Notes under the pieces: model-generated
The model's database searches: none
The model's input: only the letters and a program-made list of their open reading frames with translations
What the model was told of the DNA's origin: nothing
Assembly (NCBI GenBank): GCA_020284085.1
Contig: JACEVL010000285.1
Span: 423,001 to 487,000, forward strand
Origin: Aporrectodea caliginosa
Lineage: Eukaryota > Annelida > Clitellata > Crassiclitellata > Lumbricidae
Reading direction: 5' to 3'
Length of the DNA: 64,000 nt
Position numbers and translations under genes: made by a program
Part shown: in pieces, positions 21,883 to 34,111 of the stretch
Numbering within the stretch: the stretch's first letter is position 1
Layout: every line of letters starts with the position of its first letter

Positions 21883-22141
21883 CTAGGGGGCCGTCCATTA
21901 ATTATGTCAACAAAATAGGGGGGGTTTGGAAAAGTTTGACAGTTGTTGGCAGGGGGAGGGGTTTGGTCCAAGTTGATGTCAACAAATTTTTTCCACAAAT
22001 AATGAAGAAAAGCAAAAAAGGGGGGGGTTGTTCTGGGATTGTTGACATAACTTTGGGGGGTCTGTCAATGTTTGACAGTTGTTGACAAGGGGGGTCAAAA
22101 AGGCCTAAAATTTGTTGACATAATTAATGGACGACCCCTAG
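21883..22141. mobile_element. MITE with GGCCGTCCATTAATTATGTC ends
   Basis: The left GGGGGCCGTCCATTAATT and right AATTAATGGACGACCCC form inverted ends with TTGTTGACA-type inner motifs repeated several times, plus runs of G. CTA sits at both edges and may be the target duplication. Sequences of this look are widespread short non-autonomous elements; there is no coding content. Confidence 0.8.
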
Positions 22142-22800
22142 GGTATTTCATTTGTGAGTGCGACAGTCGTGTAATAGATTCCAGCTACCCACTGGCCACG
22201 TCGCAAACATTTGTTGCCATGCAAAAGGAAAGTTCATCACGAACCACTTGTTGAACCCAGTAAGACGTCCTTGCTACCTTCTCATATCAAGATTGGACTA
22301 GTGAAGAACTTTGTCAAGGCATTGAACAAAGAAGGGAATGGGTTAAAAAATCTTAAGAGACAAGCTTCCTCGCATAGGTGAAGCTAAGATAACGAGAAGG
22401 CATATTTGCTGGTCCACAGATAAGAGAACTGATGAATGACAGTCGCTTTGACGAACTACTGAATAATTTTGAGTTAAATGGGTGGCAGTCTTTGAAGGAC
22501 GTTAACTTTCTCGGCAATAACAAATCACCAAATTATATTCAGGTGGTTGAAAAGATAATTCACGCATTGCATCTGATGGATGTTACTACAGATAGGTTTA
22601 TTTCAATCCCGTCAGGATTTTTCACAGGAAATCTTCGTGATGTCAGCGATTAACATGGCGAACGATTTCATCAGGACATTGCCACAATGGAAAAACGACT
22701 CCAGGGTGTGCGGAACACTAGTATGCTGTCTAATTACAGTTTGACATTGATCAGAGAGGCTTCTGGCATTGAATACAAACGCAAAACAGCAGCTGTCCGG
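22142..22800 (+). pseudogene. C-terminal fragment of the CACTA element gene
   Basis: Reading across frameshifts gives FICECDSR, then LLPSHIKIGLVKNFVKAL, GPQIRELM, NFLGNNKSPNY, FFTGNLRDVSD and GERFHQDIATMEK-like segments. These match the conserved order of the same large transposon protein as the 19430 fragment. The intervening middle third is absent. At least three frame changes are needed, so it is non-functional. Confidence 0.65.
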
Positions 22801-23348
22801 TTTTAAAGTGTCCAAAATTAAATAACAAGTACATTGTAAATGTATGCATTAAGTAAATTTCTGTGCATTTCTGCTAAAATCTTGCGAACCATTTTTCTCA
22901 AAAACCTTACCTAATAAAAAAATTCTGGGAACACCACTGGATTCAGCGTGCCAAATTCTATAAAAAATAGCTACAAAATTGGGAGGCAAAAAAGTTAACA
23001 TTTGTTGTCCAGTGTAAGCCAAGTATAATTATAGTGAATCGGTCAAGACGCATTGAAACAGTTGACTTCTTTATATGCTTTATGCACACTGACAGTGCGG
23101 AGTGACGACATAATTTTATATATAACATAAAACAAGGTAAAAATAAGAAATGTAATAATTTTTTCATGGTGCACGTGTCACAACACGGAATTAAACAATA
23201 GGCCTTAAGATAAAAAAAACACACGAGTGTAAAACAATACCAAGAAAACGCTTTGTTCTATTACCCAATTTTTCGTCATCGAGCTTTACTTACAAATCCT
23301 TTCGAGAGTAAATGTCATGAATATAATATTACAAGTGCTGTCGATACT

Positions 23349-23856
23349 ATATTGTATTGTATTGCTTTGTATTTGGCTATTTATAAAGCGCTTCTCACAG
23401 CAAAAGCCTGTCAGAAGCGCGCCCAGTGCGAGCAACCCGAGGGAAAAGGCAGGATTTTAGATTAGTAAAAGATGAGAGACTACCAGAAAGGATGGCAGAG
23501 CGAACCGGCGGAGGAAGTCCATTCTTCAGAGAAGGACATTATGCAGGCGAAGGATCTGGATTGAGCCATCGCAGTCCTGACATGGGGAACAAAAAGGTCA
23601 AGCCGATCAGAGGATCGAAGAGGACGCAGCGAAGTGGCAGAGAGTGGGCGAAGCATGAGATCGCAAAGGTACTTCGTAGCAAGACCCAAATGAGACTTAA
23701 GGACCAAAATAAGAACCTTGAATTGTATTCGGACAGCTAGAGGGAGCCAGTGAAGTTCTTCAACCATGATTGTAAAGATGTGAGAGAATCGAGGAAGACG
23801 AGCAATCAGTCTAGCAGCAGCATTAAGTACTGACTGTAAAGGAGATAGCTATACCC
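23349..23856 (-). mobile_element. CR1/L2-like LINE 3' fragment
   Basis: It begins with the ATTGTATTGTATTG tail and the GGCTATTTATAAAGCGCTTCTC 3' end in plus view, then encodes on the minus strand EELHWLPLAVRIQFKVL and LRPLSATSLRPLRSSDR. It is close to the 3' end of the 3866-8691 LINE and is 5' truncated. Confidence 0.8.
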
Positions 23857-24575
23857 AGGGAACTGGATAATTTTCCGGCGCATGATGAGATCAAGCACTC
23901 ACAGATTTGATTTTATTAACCAGGCTTCAAAACCTTATCATGTTATTGTCTAGTGTTTCAGAGCGAGGTTGAAATACGAAAATATTTAAAGTACAAATTA
24001 AAGAGGGTATTTTGCGAAATTGCTTACGAAGGCCGTATATTTTGCTATGAATTAGTTAGATAAAGCAGTTCCACAACTCACCGTTGCATTAGGAGGCTGA
24101 TGATCTCTTTCTGTTTAAAATATAATAAAATGTGAAGATATATTCCAGAATGCCATTTGTAAAATTTACTGTATATTCACAAACAATAGCCTACAAGTTC
24201 TAGTAATCCTTTCAATAGCACTAGAGGTTTTAGTCGATGGAAATGAAAAATAATATCGGTTTCTGCATGCATGGTATTCGATAAGAATGGCTGAATAACA
24301 CCAGCCAACAATAATTTAACACCAAATGTTCTGATATCGTGTATTTGCATATTCAACGTATTTAGTCCGATTATATAGTTGCAAAGCGCAAGCTATTTTC
24401 TCAAACCTAGTTTACGCAAACTATCGAACTGTAAAGCGTGGAAAGACATATTACTGGGTTTAATTTTGATTTTATTTAAGATGTATGACATTTTGCGATT
24501 GCAGCCAAAACTCGCAGCAATCAAAAACGAAGAACGTAAAGTATTGATGAACAGAAACGACATAGTAGGTCTACA
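23857..24575. other. Unassigned stretch
   Basis: About 720 bp of A/T-rich DNA follows the LINE fragment. I see no convincing coding frame, RNA gene or repeat structure. Confidence 0.4.
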
Positions 24576-24752
24576 CAGTAGCGTAAGAAAGGGGAGGCAG
24601 AGGGGCAACCGCCACCGGGCGCAGCACAATGGGGGCGCAAAATTAGCTTTCAGTACTATGACAAGAACGATTAAAAGTCAACAAGAAAACGAAAAAGGGG
24701 CGCAATCATCCAATCTTGCCCCTAGGCGCTGAAACCCTTGGTTTCGCCACTC
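24576..24752. mobile_element. hAT-type MITE, 177 bp
   Basis: The left end CAGTAGCGTAAG and right TTTCGCCACT are hAT-like, and the flanks GGTCTACA (24568-24575) and GGCCTACA (24753-24760) are an 8 bp duplication with one mismatch. The inside is GC-rich, with GGGGCG motifs near both ends. Confidence 0.7.
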
Positions 24753-24764
24753 GGCCTACAGAAA

Positions 24765-25240
24765 TGGACCGACTACTGCAGCAACCAATACAAAGCACAA
24801 ATGAACCAAGACACCGTAAATCAAATAATCACAGAATTGGATCCCCGCCAAGAGAAGACGCTGAAAATGGCATCCTAGAAGCAGAAGTCATAAGAGTGAG
24901 AAACAATAAAAGCCCCGGGAAAACATAACAGGCGAGATGATAAAATGTGGAGGAGAAGCTGCAATAAAGGAGGTTCATAAGATATGTAACGCAGCGTAAA
25001 AGGAGCGCCCCTACTTGGAGGTCACCGGATGAATGGAAGAAATCCATTCTAGTAGTCCTCCACAAAAAGGCAATGCACTAGAATGCAGCAACTACAGAAC
25101 AGTTGCGCTGATAAACCATCCTAGCAAAGTGCTAATGATGATACTCACGGAAAGACTCAGAGGCCAGACCGAGGAATACCTTGCAGATGAACAGACTGGA
25201 TTCAAAAAACACAGAAGCACGGTACAGCAGAATACTAACA
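24765..25240 (+). pseudogene. RTE/CFDP2-like LINE fragment A (RT N-terminal region)
   Basis: Broken plus-strand frames read RNNKSPGK, GGEAAIKEVHKICN, DEWKKSIL and LECSNYRTVALINHPSKVLMMILTERLR, then DEQTGFKKHRSTVQQ. This is the palm entry of an endonuclease-type LINE RT. The sequence stops at TTAA (25241-25244), where an inverted-repeat element starts. Fragments 27310-27625 and 28148-28800 are from the same family. Confidence 0.65.
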
Positions 25241-25244
25241 TTAA

Positions 25245-25640
25245 CCTTTATTTTACCAACGTTCCATTTTTGGAACATAATGTGTTATGCTAAAAAAATT
25301 ATTCTGCCTTTGTAAATTTATTATATTTGCACATCAAATGAAAGATCTAAGAACGGAGAATGTAAGACAAAGGTAGTTTTTTTTACTGACTTAATTTATT
25401 TTTGTGCTACAGATGTGTCATTTTGACGAATTTTGTGATTTTTGGAAAAAATATTTTAGGTAGCTGAAACAAATATTTGTGTCATCATTTTACAAGCGAG
25501 ACACATTGCATTTTTTGATTGATATCTATAGTCAGTGATAAAAATCAAAACTGCTGAAAAACAAGCAGAACTCTAGTAGATAAAAACCAGTTTTGAAGCA
25601 TGTTCCATTTTTTGGAACGTTGGTGCACTCTCATTAGTAA
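25245..25640. repeat. Hairpin element with CCAACGTTCCA inverted ends
   Basis: ACCAACGTTCCATTTTTGGAAC near the left is mirrored by GTTCCATTTTTTGGAACGTTGGT near 25602. Each arm is itself a small palindrome around TGGAAC, as seen in piggyBac-type termini, and TTAA precedes the left arm, but no TTAA follows the right arm. It is non-coding. Confidence 0.45.
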
Positions 25641-25757
25641 AATTCCAATATGAAGTGATTGCGTTCCCTGTTCATAATTTGCCAGTGGATAATGTTTGAT
25701 TGTTGCATGTATCATTAATTTGTTTTAATATTATGTTTCATTTAATTTATTTTTAAC

Positions 25758-25930
25758 CAGGGGCGTAGCCAGGAAAAAATTTCGGGGGGTAAGTTTTCTG
25801 GGGTTTCCATTGGAAATGGTCGAAAAAGTTCAGTTTTTTGTATTTCGCATATGATTGCATAGAAAAAAAATTCCGCAATTTATTTGAGGGTGACCCCGTA
25901 AACCCCCTAAATATGCCCGTTTTTTTCACA
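25758..25930. mobile_element. hAT left end, truncated
   Basis: CAGGGGCGTAGCCAGGAAAA followed by a run of G is a familiar hAT terminal sequence. No matching right end was found nearby, so only a fragment is present. Confidence 0.45.
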
Positions 25931-26289
25931 TTGATTTTGTAATAATTAGGACATAATTATTTTAAATTGGAGTTTTTGAAAAATAACGCAATAACTGCAA
26001 CACTGTAACACACTCCAGCAAGCAGCGGAATTGTGTTGGATGATAGTTGCATGCTGGCAACCGAATCAGGTGTATTCTGTGGAAGAAGCGAAAGTGAGCA
26101 TCCAGTAGCCTTAATGGTGACAGAAGCCAAAGCATTACATGGAAGAAACTCACAGAAAGTCAGAGGCAAGGAAATATTCTGACAGTTGGCAAATAATCCT
26201 ATAGGAATGTAGCTCAAAGAACACACCAACAGCGATACTTGAGTTAAACCGGGACATTTGACCAAATACACAGAAAACAAGAAATCAAG

Positions 26290-26640
26290 TTACCAGGAGC
26301 CTCCGATTTACCACAAGATTTTGATCCCCTGAAATGGAAAGTGATGGTTCTTCTCTTTAGAAAACTAAAAATTGGAACAATCCATATGACCGCTAAAAGA
26401 ATGAACACAGCTGAATAAAATAAGCAGGTGCAAATTCAGGAGGCCATACGAAACCATGTGAAGCCATCTGATGCTGCTGTACTTCAGTTCATTTGAAAGA
26501 CTAGGTCCTTGATGGAGGTTCACTTCTACATCGGTTAGAATGAAAGAAAGGAAGTACCAACGCACAACCCTATAAGTTATCCGGTTAGGGAATGGGAGCC
26601 AGTGCAAGACATATCGCATGTACTCTGAAACAATGTGCTT
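26290..26640 (-). pseudogene. LINE RT C-terminal fragment
   Basis: The minus-strand frame MRYVLHWLPFPNRITYRVV matches the LHWLPI..RI.YK motif that starts the C-terminal tail of CR1/L2-like RTs (compare LHWLPIQQRITYKISAL in 45268-45785). The rest is degraded. The upstream frame 25957-26280 has no recognisable motif. Confidence 0.5.
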
Positions 26641-26659
26641 AGACTAATTCGACCCTGCT

Positions 26660-27190
26660 GACCTTGAATTGAACTTGGGTCATGTTAGCCTTTAAGTACT
26701 TGTATTTTCAAATGTAGCTCTTATCGGCCCGAGAAAAAAAGTAAAAGAATCACCCAAATAGAAAAATATTTCACTTAGTTATGGCCATAATGACCATTTC
26801 CCCAGATTTTCCTCTGAAATTGGCATTTTTGACCTTAAAATAACCTTGGATCGTCCTACATTTAGTAATTATGTTTCTTACCACAGGTAGCACTTATCAA
26901 GTCGAGAAAAAGCAAGAAAGAATTAATCGAATTCAACAATTATTGGCTGAGATCTGGCCATTTTCTCTGATTTTGCTAAATTTCATTTTTATGACCTTGA
27001 AATGTCCTTATGGTCAATAATCCAGCTTGGCAACAGCGATTTTCGTAATCAACAGGGTCGAATTAGTGTAAAAAAAAGTATGTTACCAAAAATGAACATG
27101 ATTTGCCTCTTACACGGGATTTTCCATTTGTTGCGCCTGGACTATTTGAGGCAATCATTCCCCATTAACGGCCATCTTTCTTGACGTCAT
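26660..27190. repeat. Three diverged tandem repeats of about 170 bp
   Basis: Each unit opens with TGACCTTGAA or a close variant (26661, 26829, 26992) and has a GGCCATT..CC..GATTTTCC-like segment near its end. Divergence is high, so the array is old. Confidence 0.55.
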
Positions 27191-27309
27191 AATTAGACCC
27201 CTTCCCGTGGTCCCATTTCGTCCAACTTTTAATATGCTCATCCCCGACCTAATACAGCAGAAAATCAACATAAAACGTTTTCTTGCAATTTTTGGGGGTC
27301 CACCATATT

Positions 27310-27625
27310 TATTTCGTACTTTGACCCTACTAACAAGAGAATCTACAATGGCATTGTAGATTTCACGTTTCCGTTAAGAGAGATCAGCAGCAATGCAGAG
27401 ACATCAATCAAAGAGTGTGACGAAAAGTTTGACAATAGCAGAGGTACCAAATATCACCAGAAATATTTAATCACACTGCCAGAAAGAGTACTAGACAAGA
27501 TCAGGGAAGATAATGAAGGAGTGGCATAAAGGTCAACAATTTATACTAGGCCGATGACATCTGGAAAACGAACGGAAATTATAACAGGGTTAAACGAAGA
27601 AGGAAAATGATGTGACCTCAAAAAA
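27310..27625 (+). pseudogene. RTE/CFDP2-like LINE fragment B
   Basis: The stretch parallels 28310-28680 at nucleotide level: AGAGAATCTACAATG, GAGATCAGCAGCAATGC, GAAAGAGTACTAGACAAGATC and the YADD-region remnant GCCGATGACATC. It holds RT core sequence between motifs A and C with deletions and stops. Confidence 0.6.
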
Positions 27626-27659
27626 ATTTTGAAAAAACAAAACAGAATGTGGGGCTCTA

Positions 27660-28010
27660 TAGAGAGAACCAATCATAATGTTGGGCAAGGAAATATTAAC
27701 AAATAAATATTCAAGCAGGCTAATAAAAGTGATATTAATATTAATAATTTGGACCTGAAGGCTTTCAATAACCAGAAGTGCAATCCCACCTCCTCTACCA
27801 GTAGTTCGAGATTTAGCAAAGGTAATATAACCTGGGTAAATAATTTGGTCTTCGTTATCAAACGTAGCTCATGTTTCAGTGAGAGCAATAATATGGCATT
27901 TGCTTTTTATGTTTTTGATATAAGTCCATAAATTATTATGATTTCTATTATAGCCGCGAATGTTAAGGTGGAGGATTTTAATATTATCTTGGAGAATATT
28001 GCAGTTAATC
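27660..28010 (-). pseudogene. LINE endonuclease N-terminal fragment
   Basis: Broken minus-strand frames read LHLNIRGYNRNHNNLW, ALTETWATF, IYPGYITF and GRGGGIALLV. These are the Asn, Glu and GGG landmarks at the start of an AP-type LINE endonuclease of CR1-like type. It is unrelated to the neighbouring plus-strand RTE fragments and ends where the RT should follow. Confidence 0.6.
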
Positions 28011-28147
28011 ATTTTTATTAAAGGTATCCGCTGAGTAATATTTCAACAGTGTTCTGGCTTTAGGATTAAAGAGATTTAGGTCAGGGTCAAGGTCATCATT
28101 CCCCGTTATAGCTACTTCATTATTATATATTAATGGATTAATTTCAT

Positions 28148-28800
28148 TCTAATGATGATACTCACGGAAAGACTCATAGGCAAGACCAAGGAATACCTTG
28201 CAGATGAACAGACTGGATTCAGAAAGGACAGAAGCACGGCACAGCAGATACTAGCAGATAAGGCTGATAGGTAAAGATTAAAGAAGCAGTGAGAAAAACA
28301 AGAGAATCTACAATTCCTTCGTAGATTTCAAAAAGGTCTTCGATAGCATAAGCCAGAACATAACGTGGGCGGTCTTACGATAGTATGGCGTAGATATCAA
28401 ACTGATACGTTTGTTAAGAGAGATCAACAGCAGTGCAAAGGCAGCAATCAAAGTGTGTAGCGAAATGGGAGTCTGGTTTGAGGTTAGCAGAAGTTTAAGA
28501 CAAATATCTTCATCACACACTTAGAAAGAGTACTCGACAAGATCAGGGAAGACTATGGAGGAGTGCTGGTCAGTTGCATACTGATCAACAATCTATGTAT
28601 CGCCGATGACATCGATGTGATTGGGGAAAACAAAGGGAAATTGGAGCACACGGTACAGAAGTTAAACGAAGAAGGAAAAAGATATGGCCTCGATAACATG
28701 AACTTCGAAAAACATAAACAATGGTGTTCGGTGAGAAAAATCTACAAAAGAATATGATAGTGGATGAAATCCATCTAGAAAACGTTGAACATGTAGGCCT
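28148..28800 (+). pseudogene. RTE/CFDP2-like LINE fragment C
   Basis: It starts at the MMILTERL motif and reads, across shifts, EYLADEQTGFRKDRST, NSFVDFKKVFDSI (motif A region), HTLERVLDKIRE, NLCIADDIDVIGENKGKLEHTV (a degraded ADD box) and GKRYGL. It overlaps fragment A at the motif where A ends, so it is a separate copy and not the continuation of A. Confidence 0.65.
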
Positions 28801-29195
28801 ATATCTCTCAGCTCATAGGTGAGCTGGAGTAACAAATGAAGTGTCGAATTTAATATTTTCAAGGTCAAGGAATCGATTTGTTGTAGTGGCAATACTGTGG
28901 GAATGCTACTATTCAAGATGGCGGCCAATATGGCCACCAGAACAGAAATATCTATATCTCAGCTCACAGTTACAGTATGCTTAAATGAAAAACGAGGTGT
29001 AGAATTTTATGTTTTCGACGTCAAGGATTCGATTTCTCGTAGTTACAGTAGTTTGCGAATATTACAATCCAAGATGGCGGCCATAATGAAACACAAAAAT
29101 ATGTATGTCTCATGTCATATGTAGGATACAATGACAAATGAAGTGTCGAAGGTTATGTTTCCGACATGAAGGAATCGATTTCTTTTAGTGGCAAT
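28790..29195. repeat. Tandem repeats of about 150 bp, interrupted by an RTE insertion
   Basis: Three units share TATCTCAGCTCA, AAATGAAGTGTCGAA, GGAATCGATTT, a GGGAATATTA-type stretch and AAGATGGCGGCC. The third unit starts near 29101, is interrupted at 29195/29196 and continues at 34938-35110 on the far side of the RTE element. Confidence 0.8.
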
Positions 29196-29202
29196 CACCT
29201 TG

Positions 29203-32200
29203 TCACCTTGTGCCATCAGTTCGTGGAACTCTAGCGACCGTCTTGACCAGCTTCCTCCGATCCTCCCTGCTTCGTACTGCGTCCCTTAGTTGTGCAAGGC
29301 TCATCGCTGTCCTCTTATGTATCTCCTCCATCCAGTGAGTTCTCGGCCGACCCCTGCTCCTCCTCCCCTCCCCGCACGCCAGCATCATCTCCTTCTCCAA
29401 ACCCTCTGCTCTCATTACGTGTCCAAAGTACATCAATTTCTGTCTAATGGCCCTTTGTTGCAGTGTCAAGTCTCCTCTTAGTTGCCCTATCTCCTGGATG
29501 ACAGATGCATTTGTTCTCTTTTCTGTCCACGATATCCCCAGCAATCTTCTCCATATCCACAATTCGCATGCATCAATCGCTTTTGTTTTTGTCCACGTCT
29601 CGCATCCGTATAACACTATGGGGAAAATCATTGATTTCACCAGCCCTGCTTTTGTCTCCATACTCACATGCCTGTCTCTCCATATCTTTCCCATTCCCTG
29701 CATTGCTGATTTCCCTAGTATTATTCTGCGTCTCACCCTCTCTCTCGATCATTGAGCCCAGAAACGAAAAACTCGTTACGACCTGTATTTCCTCTCCATC
29801 TATCTCGAATGTTTCCCACTCTGCCGTTGTCATGATCTTGTTTTTCTTGATATTGAAGTATAACCCAGCCTTCTCGCTTTCCCTCCTCAATCTCCTTATT
29901 AGTTCTGCGAGGTCTTCCTTTCTCCCAGCCAGAAGCGTTGTGTCGTCAGCATATCTTAGATTATTCAGTATTTGTCCTGCTATCTTGACTCCTTCATCCG
30001 CCGTTTCCAGCTTTGCCATTCGAATTATCCTTTCAGCATATAAATTGAACAAGACCGGAGAGAGTATGCGCCCCTGTCTCACTCCCTTCCCTATCCTAAA
30101 TTTTCCATTGTCGCCGTGTTCCGTCCTGACAACTGCCTCCTGATTCTCGTATAAGCTTTTAAGCAGCATGATGAGATGCGTTGGTATTCCCATCTCCATT
30201 AAGGTTTTCCACATTAATGAATGATTTATGCAGTCAAAGGCTTTGCTGTAATCGATGAAACAAAGATGTACCTCCTGGCCGTACTCCCTCTGTCTCTCCA
30301 TTATCCACCTCAAATTTGCTATGTGATCTCGTGTTCCTCGTCCCTTCCTGAAGCCAGCCTGATTTGCCGGCAGCTCTCTCTCCACTGTGCTCTCCATTCT
30401 TTGTGTATGATCTTGAGCAGTGTTTTGCTGGTATGCGAAATCAATGCTATTGTGCGATAGTTTCCACAATCCTTGGCATCACCTTTCTTGAAGATGGGAA
30501 TGAACACCGAGTTCTTCCAGTCCTTCGGCCACTCTCCAGTCTCCCATATCCTGTTGCACAAGAGCGTTATTATTCTTACCATTTCGTCTCCTCCAGCCCT
30601 GATCATCTCTATAGGTATCCCGTCCGAACCTGGTGCCTTGTTGTCCTTTAGCTGGCGTATTGCCCATTCTACCTCGCTTTAAAGTATCACCGGTTCTTTT
30701 TCATACACTTCCTTAGTTAGTAGTTCTTCCTTCACCCGAAGATCTTTCCTGTACAAATCTTCTGTGTATTCCCTCCACCTCTCTTTTACTCCCTCTTCAT
30801 CCTTGATCGTGCTCCCTTCTCCGCCTCTTAGCGTGCCCATTCGTGGTGTGAATTTCCCAGTCAACATCTTCACCTTTGCAAACATTTCCCTTGTTTTCCC
30901 TTTCCTACCATCGTCTTCCATTACCTTGCACGTTTTAGCCAGATAATCTTCTTTGCTTTCTCGCGCCAGTTTTTGGAACTCTTTATCCAAGATCTTGACC
31001 TTGTCTCTCTGCCCTGTTGCTCGCGCTGCCCTTCGTTCCTCTGCCACACTAACTGCTTTCTCCGATAGCCATATTGTTGTCTTTTTTCTTTTCTTCTTCG
31101 GGATGAACTCCTCGGCTCCTTCGTGTATTATCGTCTTTATTTCCTCCCACATCTCATCCGCGTTTGTTTCATCGTCCAGTTCCAAGGCTTCAAAACGGTT
31201 TTCTGTCTCGATTCTGTATTCTGGTATGATGCCTCTGCAGTCATATCCCACCACACGATCGCCATGCTTCATTCTTTTGAGCTTTATTTGTAGTGTGGCT
31301 GCTAGCAGTTCATGATCCGTTCCACAGTCAGCTCCCGGTCTTGTGTTTATGTCTCTTATTGAGCTTTTCCATCTTTGATTCACCAGCATGTAATCTATTT
31401 GATTCCTGTGTTTCCCATCCGGCGATGTCCACGTATAAAGCCTCCTTTTTGGATGTTTAAAGCAGGTGTTTGCGATCTTCATATCATTTGTGCTGCAGAA
31501 ATCTACTAGTCTTGTGCCTGCCTCGTTTCAATCTCCAAGCCCATATCTGCGAATCGTAGATGATTTCTCCTTGCTCTGTCCTACTTTGGCATTGAAATCG
31601 CCAATTATCATGAGAGCATCTCCTCTAGGCGCATCATCCATCGTTTCCTGAAGTCCTCTGTAAAAAAGAACATGCTCTTCTTCTTCTTCCGCCACCGCTG
31701 TTGGGGCATAAACTTGGATGACGGTCAAGTTGATCTCTCTTCCTCTGAATCTTACGCTCATTATCCGGTCACTTACTGTGTCATATCCCATTATCGCCGC
31801 CGCACTTCTTTTGTCACAAATCATCGCCACTCCATTTCTCCCTCCTTTGTCCGATCCCGACATTATTACCCTGCATTCTCCTGATGTGAAGTGACCCTGT
31901 CCTTTCCACCTCGTTTCGCTCACGCCCATTATGGCTATCCCTAGTCGTATCATTTCTTTCTTTATTATTTCCAGCTTTCCTTCCCGCATACTTCGTACAT
32001 TCCATGTACCCACTTTCAGTTGTTTCTTGCAGCTCAGGTTGAGCCTTTGTTCCTCACCTCCATCAGCCATTGGACTTCCTTGCGGATTTGGTCCAATCGC
32101 CTCATCACGATTGAGGTTTCCCGGTTCACCGTCTCGCTCTTCCCCAGTAGTTGTTAAGTCGGCTTCTGGCCTGGAGGTTCCGCCGTCCGCGACTATAGCT

Positions 32201-32280
32201 GATTCATGGATTTTGCTTTTCATGACGGTTTTCTTGGCACCGATACAGAGGTGGTTTGCCATTGCCTTCCTCTGGGTTTG
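29203..32280 (-). pseudogene. RTE-like LINE ORF: endonuclease and reverse transcriptase
   Basis: From the 5' side: an AP endonuclease (VGTWNVRSMREGK, GVSETRWKGQG, QVYAPT, IIGDFNAKVG, RNQIDYMLV, GTDHELL), a basic linker, and an RT with APGSDGIPIEMI, NYRTIAL, FIDYSKAFDCINHSL (motif A), GVRQGRILSPVL (motif B) and NLRYADDTTLLA (motif C). The C-terminal tail has LYGCETW and GRPRTHWMEEI, typical of the RTE/BovB group often annotated as craniofacial development protein 2-like. Breaks: an in-frame TGA at 31528, an in-frame stop at 30679, and frameshifts near 30410 and 29727. Confidence 0.88.
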
Positions 32281-32733
32281 CCTGCCGTGCCCGTTCGTTC
32301 CCCTCCTTTTTAACACTAGAAGGACGGCATGGGTCATTTTTGACCCATAACGCACTTTGCGAGCGTGCCATGTAGCACCCAGTAAACATTAAAGGAAAAT
32401 ATTTTATGATATCTATGGCATTGTGGCCGCAAAGGCATAGAAGAAAAATCTTATTAATAGCTGGTCAGGTATAGGAGTTAGAGCAGCCAATACCTAGAAG
32501 GACGGATTGGGGTCATTTTTGACCCATGACAATATATTACTGCAAATGCCTATTTTTCTAGTGTTTATCTTATATTAACCTTATATATTTACGACGGCAT
32601 TGCAAAGCTAACGTTCTTCCCACCATTTGTAAACAGTTTTGTTTATTGTTTCAAACACAATTGATATAAAAACAGCTATATCTGAGGGTTGTCAATACCT
32701 GCGCTAAAATGAGTCGTCGTGTACGATGATATT

Positions 32734-33620
32734 CAATCAATCAATCAATCAATCAAATCAATTTATTGATCCCAGAAACAAAACAAGTAACATAAAACTA
32801 CAGTAAATAACATTTCACAAACATAGTGCAGATTATTGCAGGAGTTTATCTATGAAGAGATGGAATGAGGGAGCAAAGGGCACACCCGAAGGGACAAGTC
32901 CCGCTGAATAGGGGCCTAATTGCATTAACTGTATAGCAAAACTTGCAAGTTATTTTTGGGAACTAAATGGACGGCAGGGGAATTCTATCCCTACTCAATT
33001 AAATCAAGAAAATGAAACAGAACAGAAAGAACCAAAAATCAAGTGCTAACATCATATGCTGGCTCTAGGAGCTACATAATAATACTCATTGCGTGCGCAC
33101 GGATCAAGTGCTTGAAGCGAACGAGGCTCTTAGCCTCACGAATGACCAAAGGAAGGTTATTCCAGACGAGAGGACCCTGGTATTTGATTGAGAACTTACG
33201 TGAGTTGGTTCTTGCGAAGATGCATGAGTATTCTCTTTTGCTTCTAGTGTCATAGATAGGCATAATTGGGCTGAAATAGGAGAGAAAAGCAAGAGGGAGG
33301 AGATTTCTGTTATATTGGTACATGAACACACCAGTTTGGATCAACTTAATTTGAGAAATATTTAGCAGATTAAATTTCAGATACAGAGGTCTGGTATGGG
33401 AATTAACAGCAGATCCTGTGATTAGTCTTATGGCCTTTTTCTGAATGACCCTTAGATTCGTCAGGTGGTCATTGTAAGTTGAAGTACAGCAAACCAAGCC
33501 CTTCGCTTCATACAGCAAACCAAGCCCTTCGTTTGATTCAAGAAATCGGTGCGGACACTTCTGCGAATCGGAAGACAATGATAGTGATGACTCTGTCTCA
33601 GATACCGTAATACACAACCT
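32734..33620 (-). mobile_element. LINE 3' fragment with (TTGA)n tail
   Basis: The tail shows in plus view as a run of AATC units (32734-32756) followed by AATTTATTGATCC. The minus-strand frame at 33072-33617 has LRVIQKKAIRLITGS, FMYQYNRNLLP, KREYSCIFARTNSRKFSI and LVWNNLPL, the C-terminal tail of CR1-type RTs in a lineage different from the ATTGT-tailed one. It is 5' truncated. Confidence 0.75.
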
Positions 33621-33947
33621 GTCTGTTCTTCTGTTCTAAGTGTCGAAGTGATCATGGTGGACAAGACCATAGGCATTAGCCATTCCAAATCCTAAAGTTC
33701 CTATCTCTGGAAGTGTGCGTGCATGTGGTCGAGGGGGTTCTCGTGGTCAAGGACGAGGTCGTGGTTACAGATGGGTCAGTCATCATTTCAACATCGTGAC
33801 AGCACACAAGCAGCAGCTACAGAATCCAGGGAAACATCAAGAGACGGCAATGTCTGGATTGTGATTTCATCCGATGATGCACCTCGTGGAAGGCTAAACA
33901 GTCAGACGTGCTCAGCGAAGTTTCAGGATTATAACGCTGTTTGCGAC

Positions 33948-34111
33948 CAGTGGAGGCACCAGGATTTCAGGTTTGGGGGCTAAAGCTCCAAGCCCTTCCC
34001 CTTTGTCTCCTCCTCCCTGTGATTTGCAGTGATTTCCCACTTTTTTTGGGGGGTGGGGGCTGAGCCGCAGTTAGGGGGATAAGCCCCCCTTTCTCTCTGG
34101 CGCCGCCACTG
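33948..34111. mobile_element. hAT-type MITE, 164 bp
   Basis: CAGTGGAGGCACCAG at the left and CTGGCGCCGCCACTG at the right are inverted ends, with an exact 8 bp duplication TTTGCGAC (33940-33947 and 34112-34119). It is non-coding, G/C-rich in the middle. Confidence 0.9.

Larger units (their letters stand above)
18806..23014 (+). mobile_element. CACTA/EnSpm-type DNA transposon, degraded
   Basis: The left terminus CACTGGACAACA (18806-18817) is mirrored exactly by TGTTGTCCAGTG (23003-23014), and both are flanked by TAA (18803-18805, 23015-23017). CACTG ends and a 3 bp duplication are the hallmarks of CACTA elements. Two plus-strand gene fragments remain (19430-19900 and 22142-22800), separated by a nested transposon (19993-21869) and a MITE (21883-22141). 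An alternative left end lies at 18631. Confidence 0.8.

Noticed and set aside
29290..32350. Ser-rich plus-strand frames
   Set aside because: Antisense shadows of the RTE-like LINE ORF.
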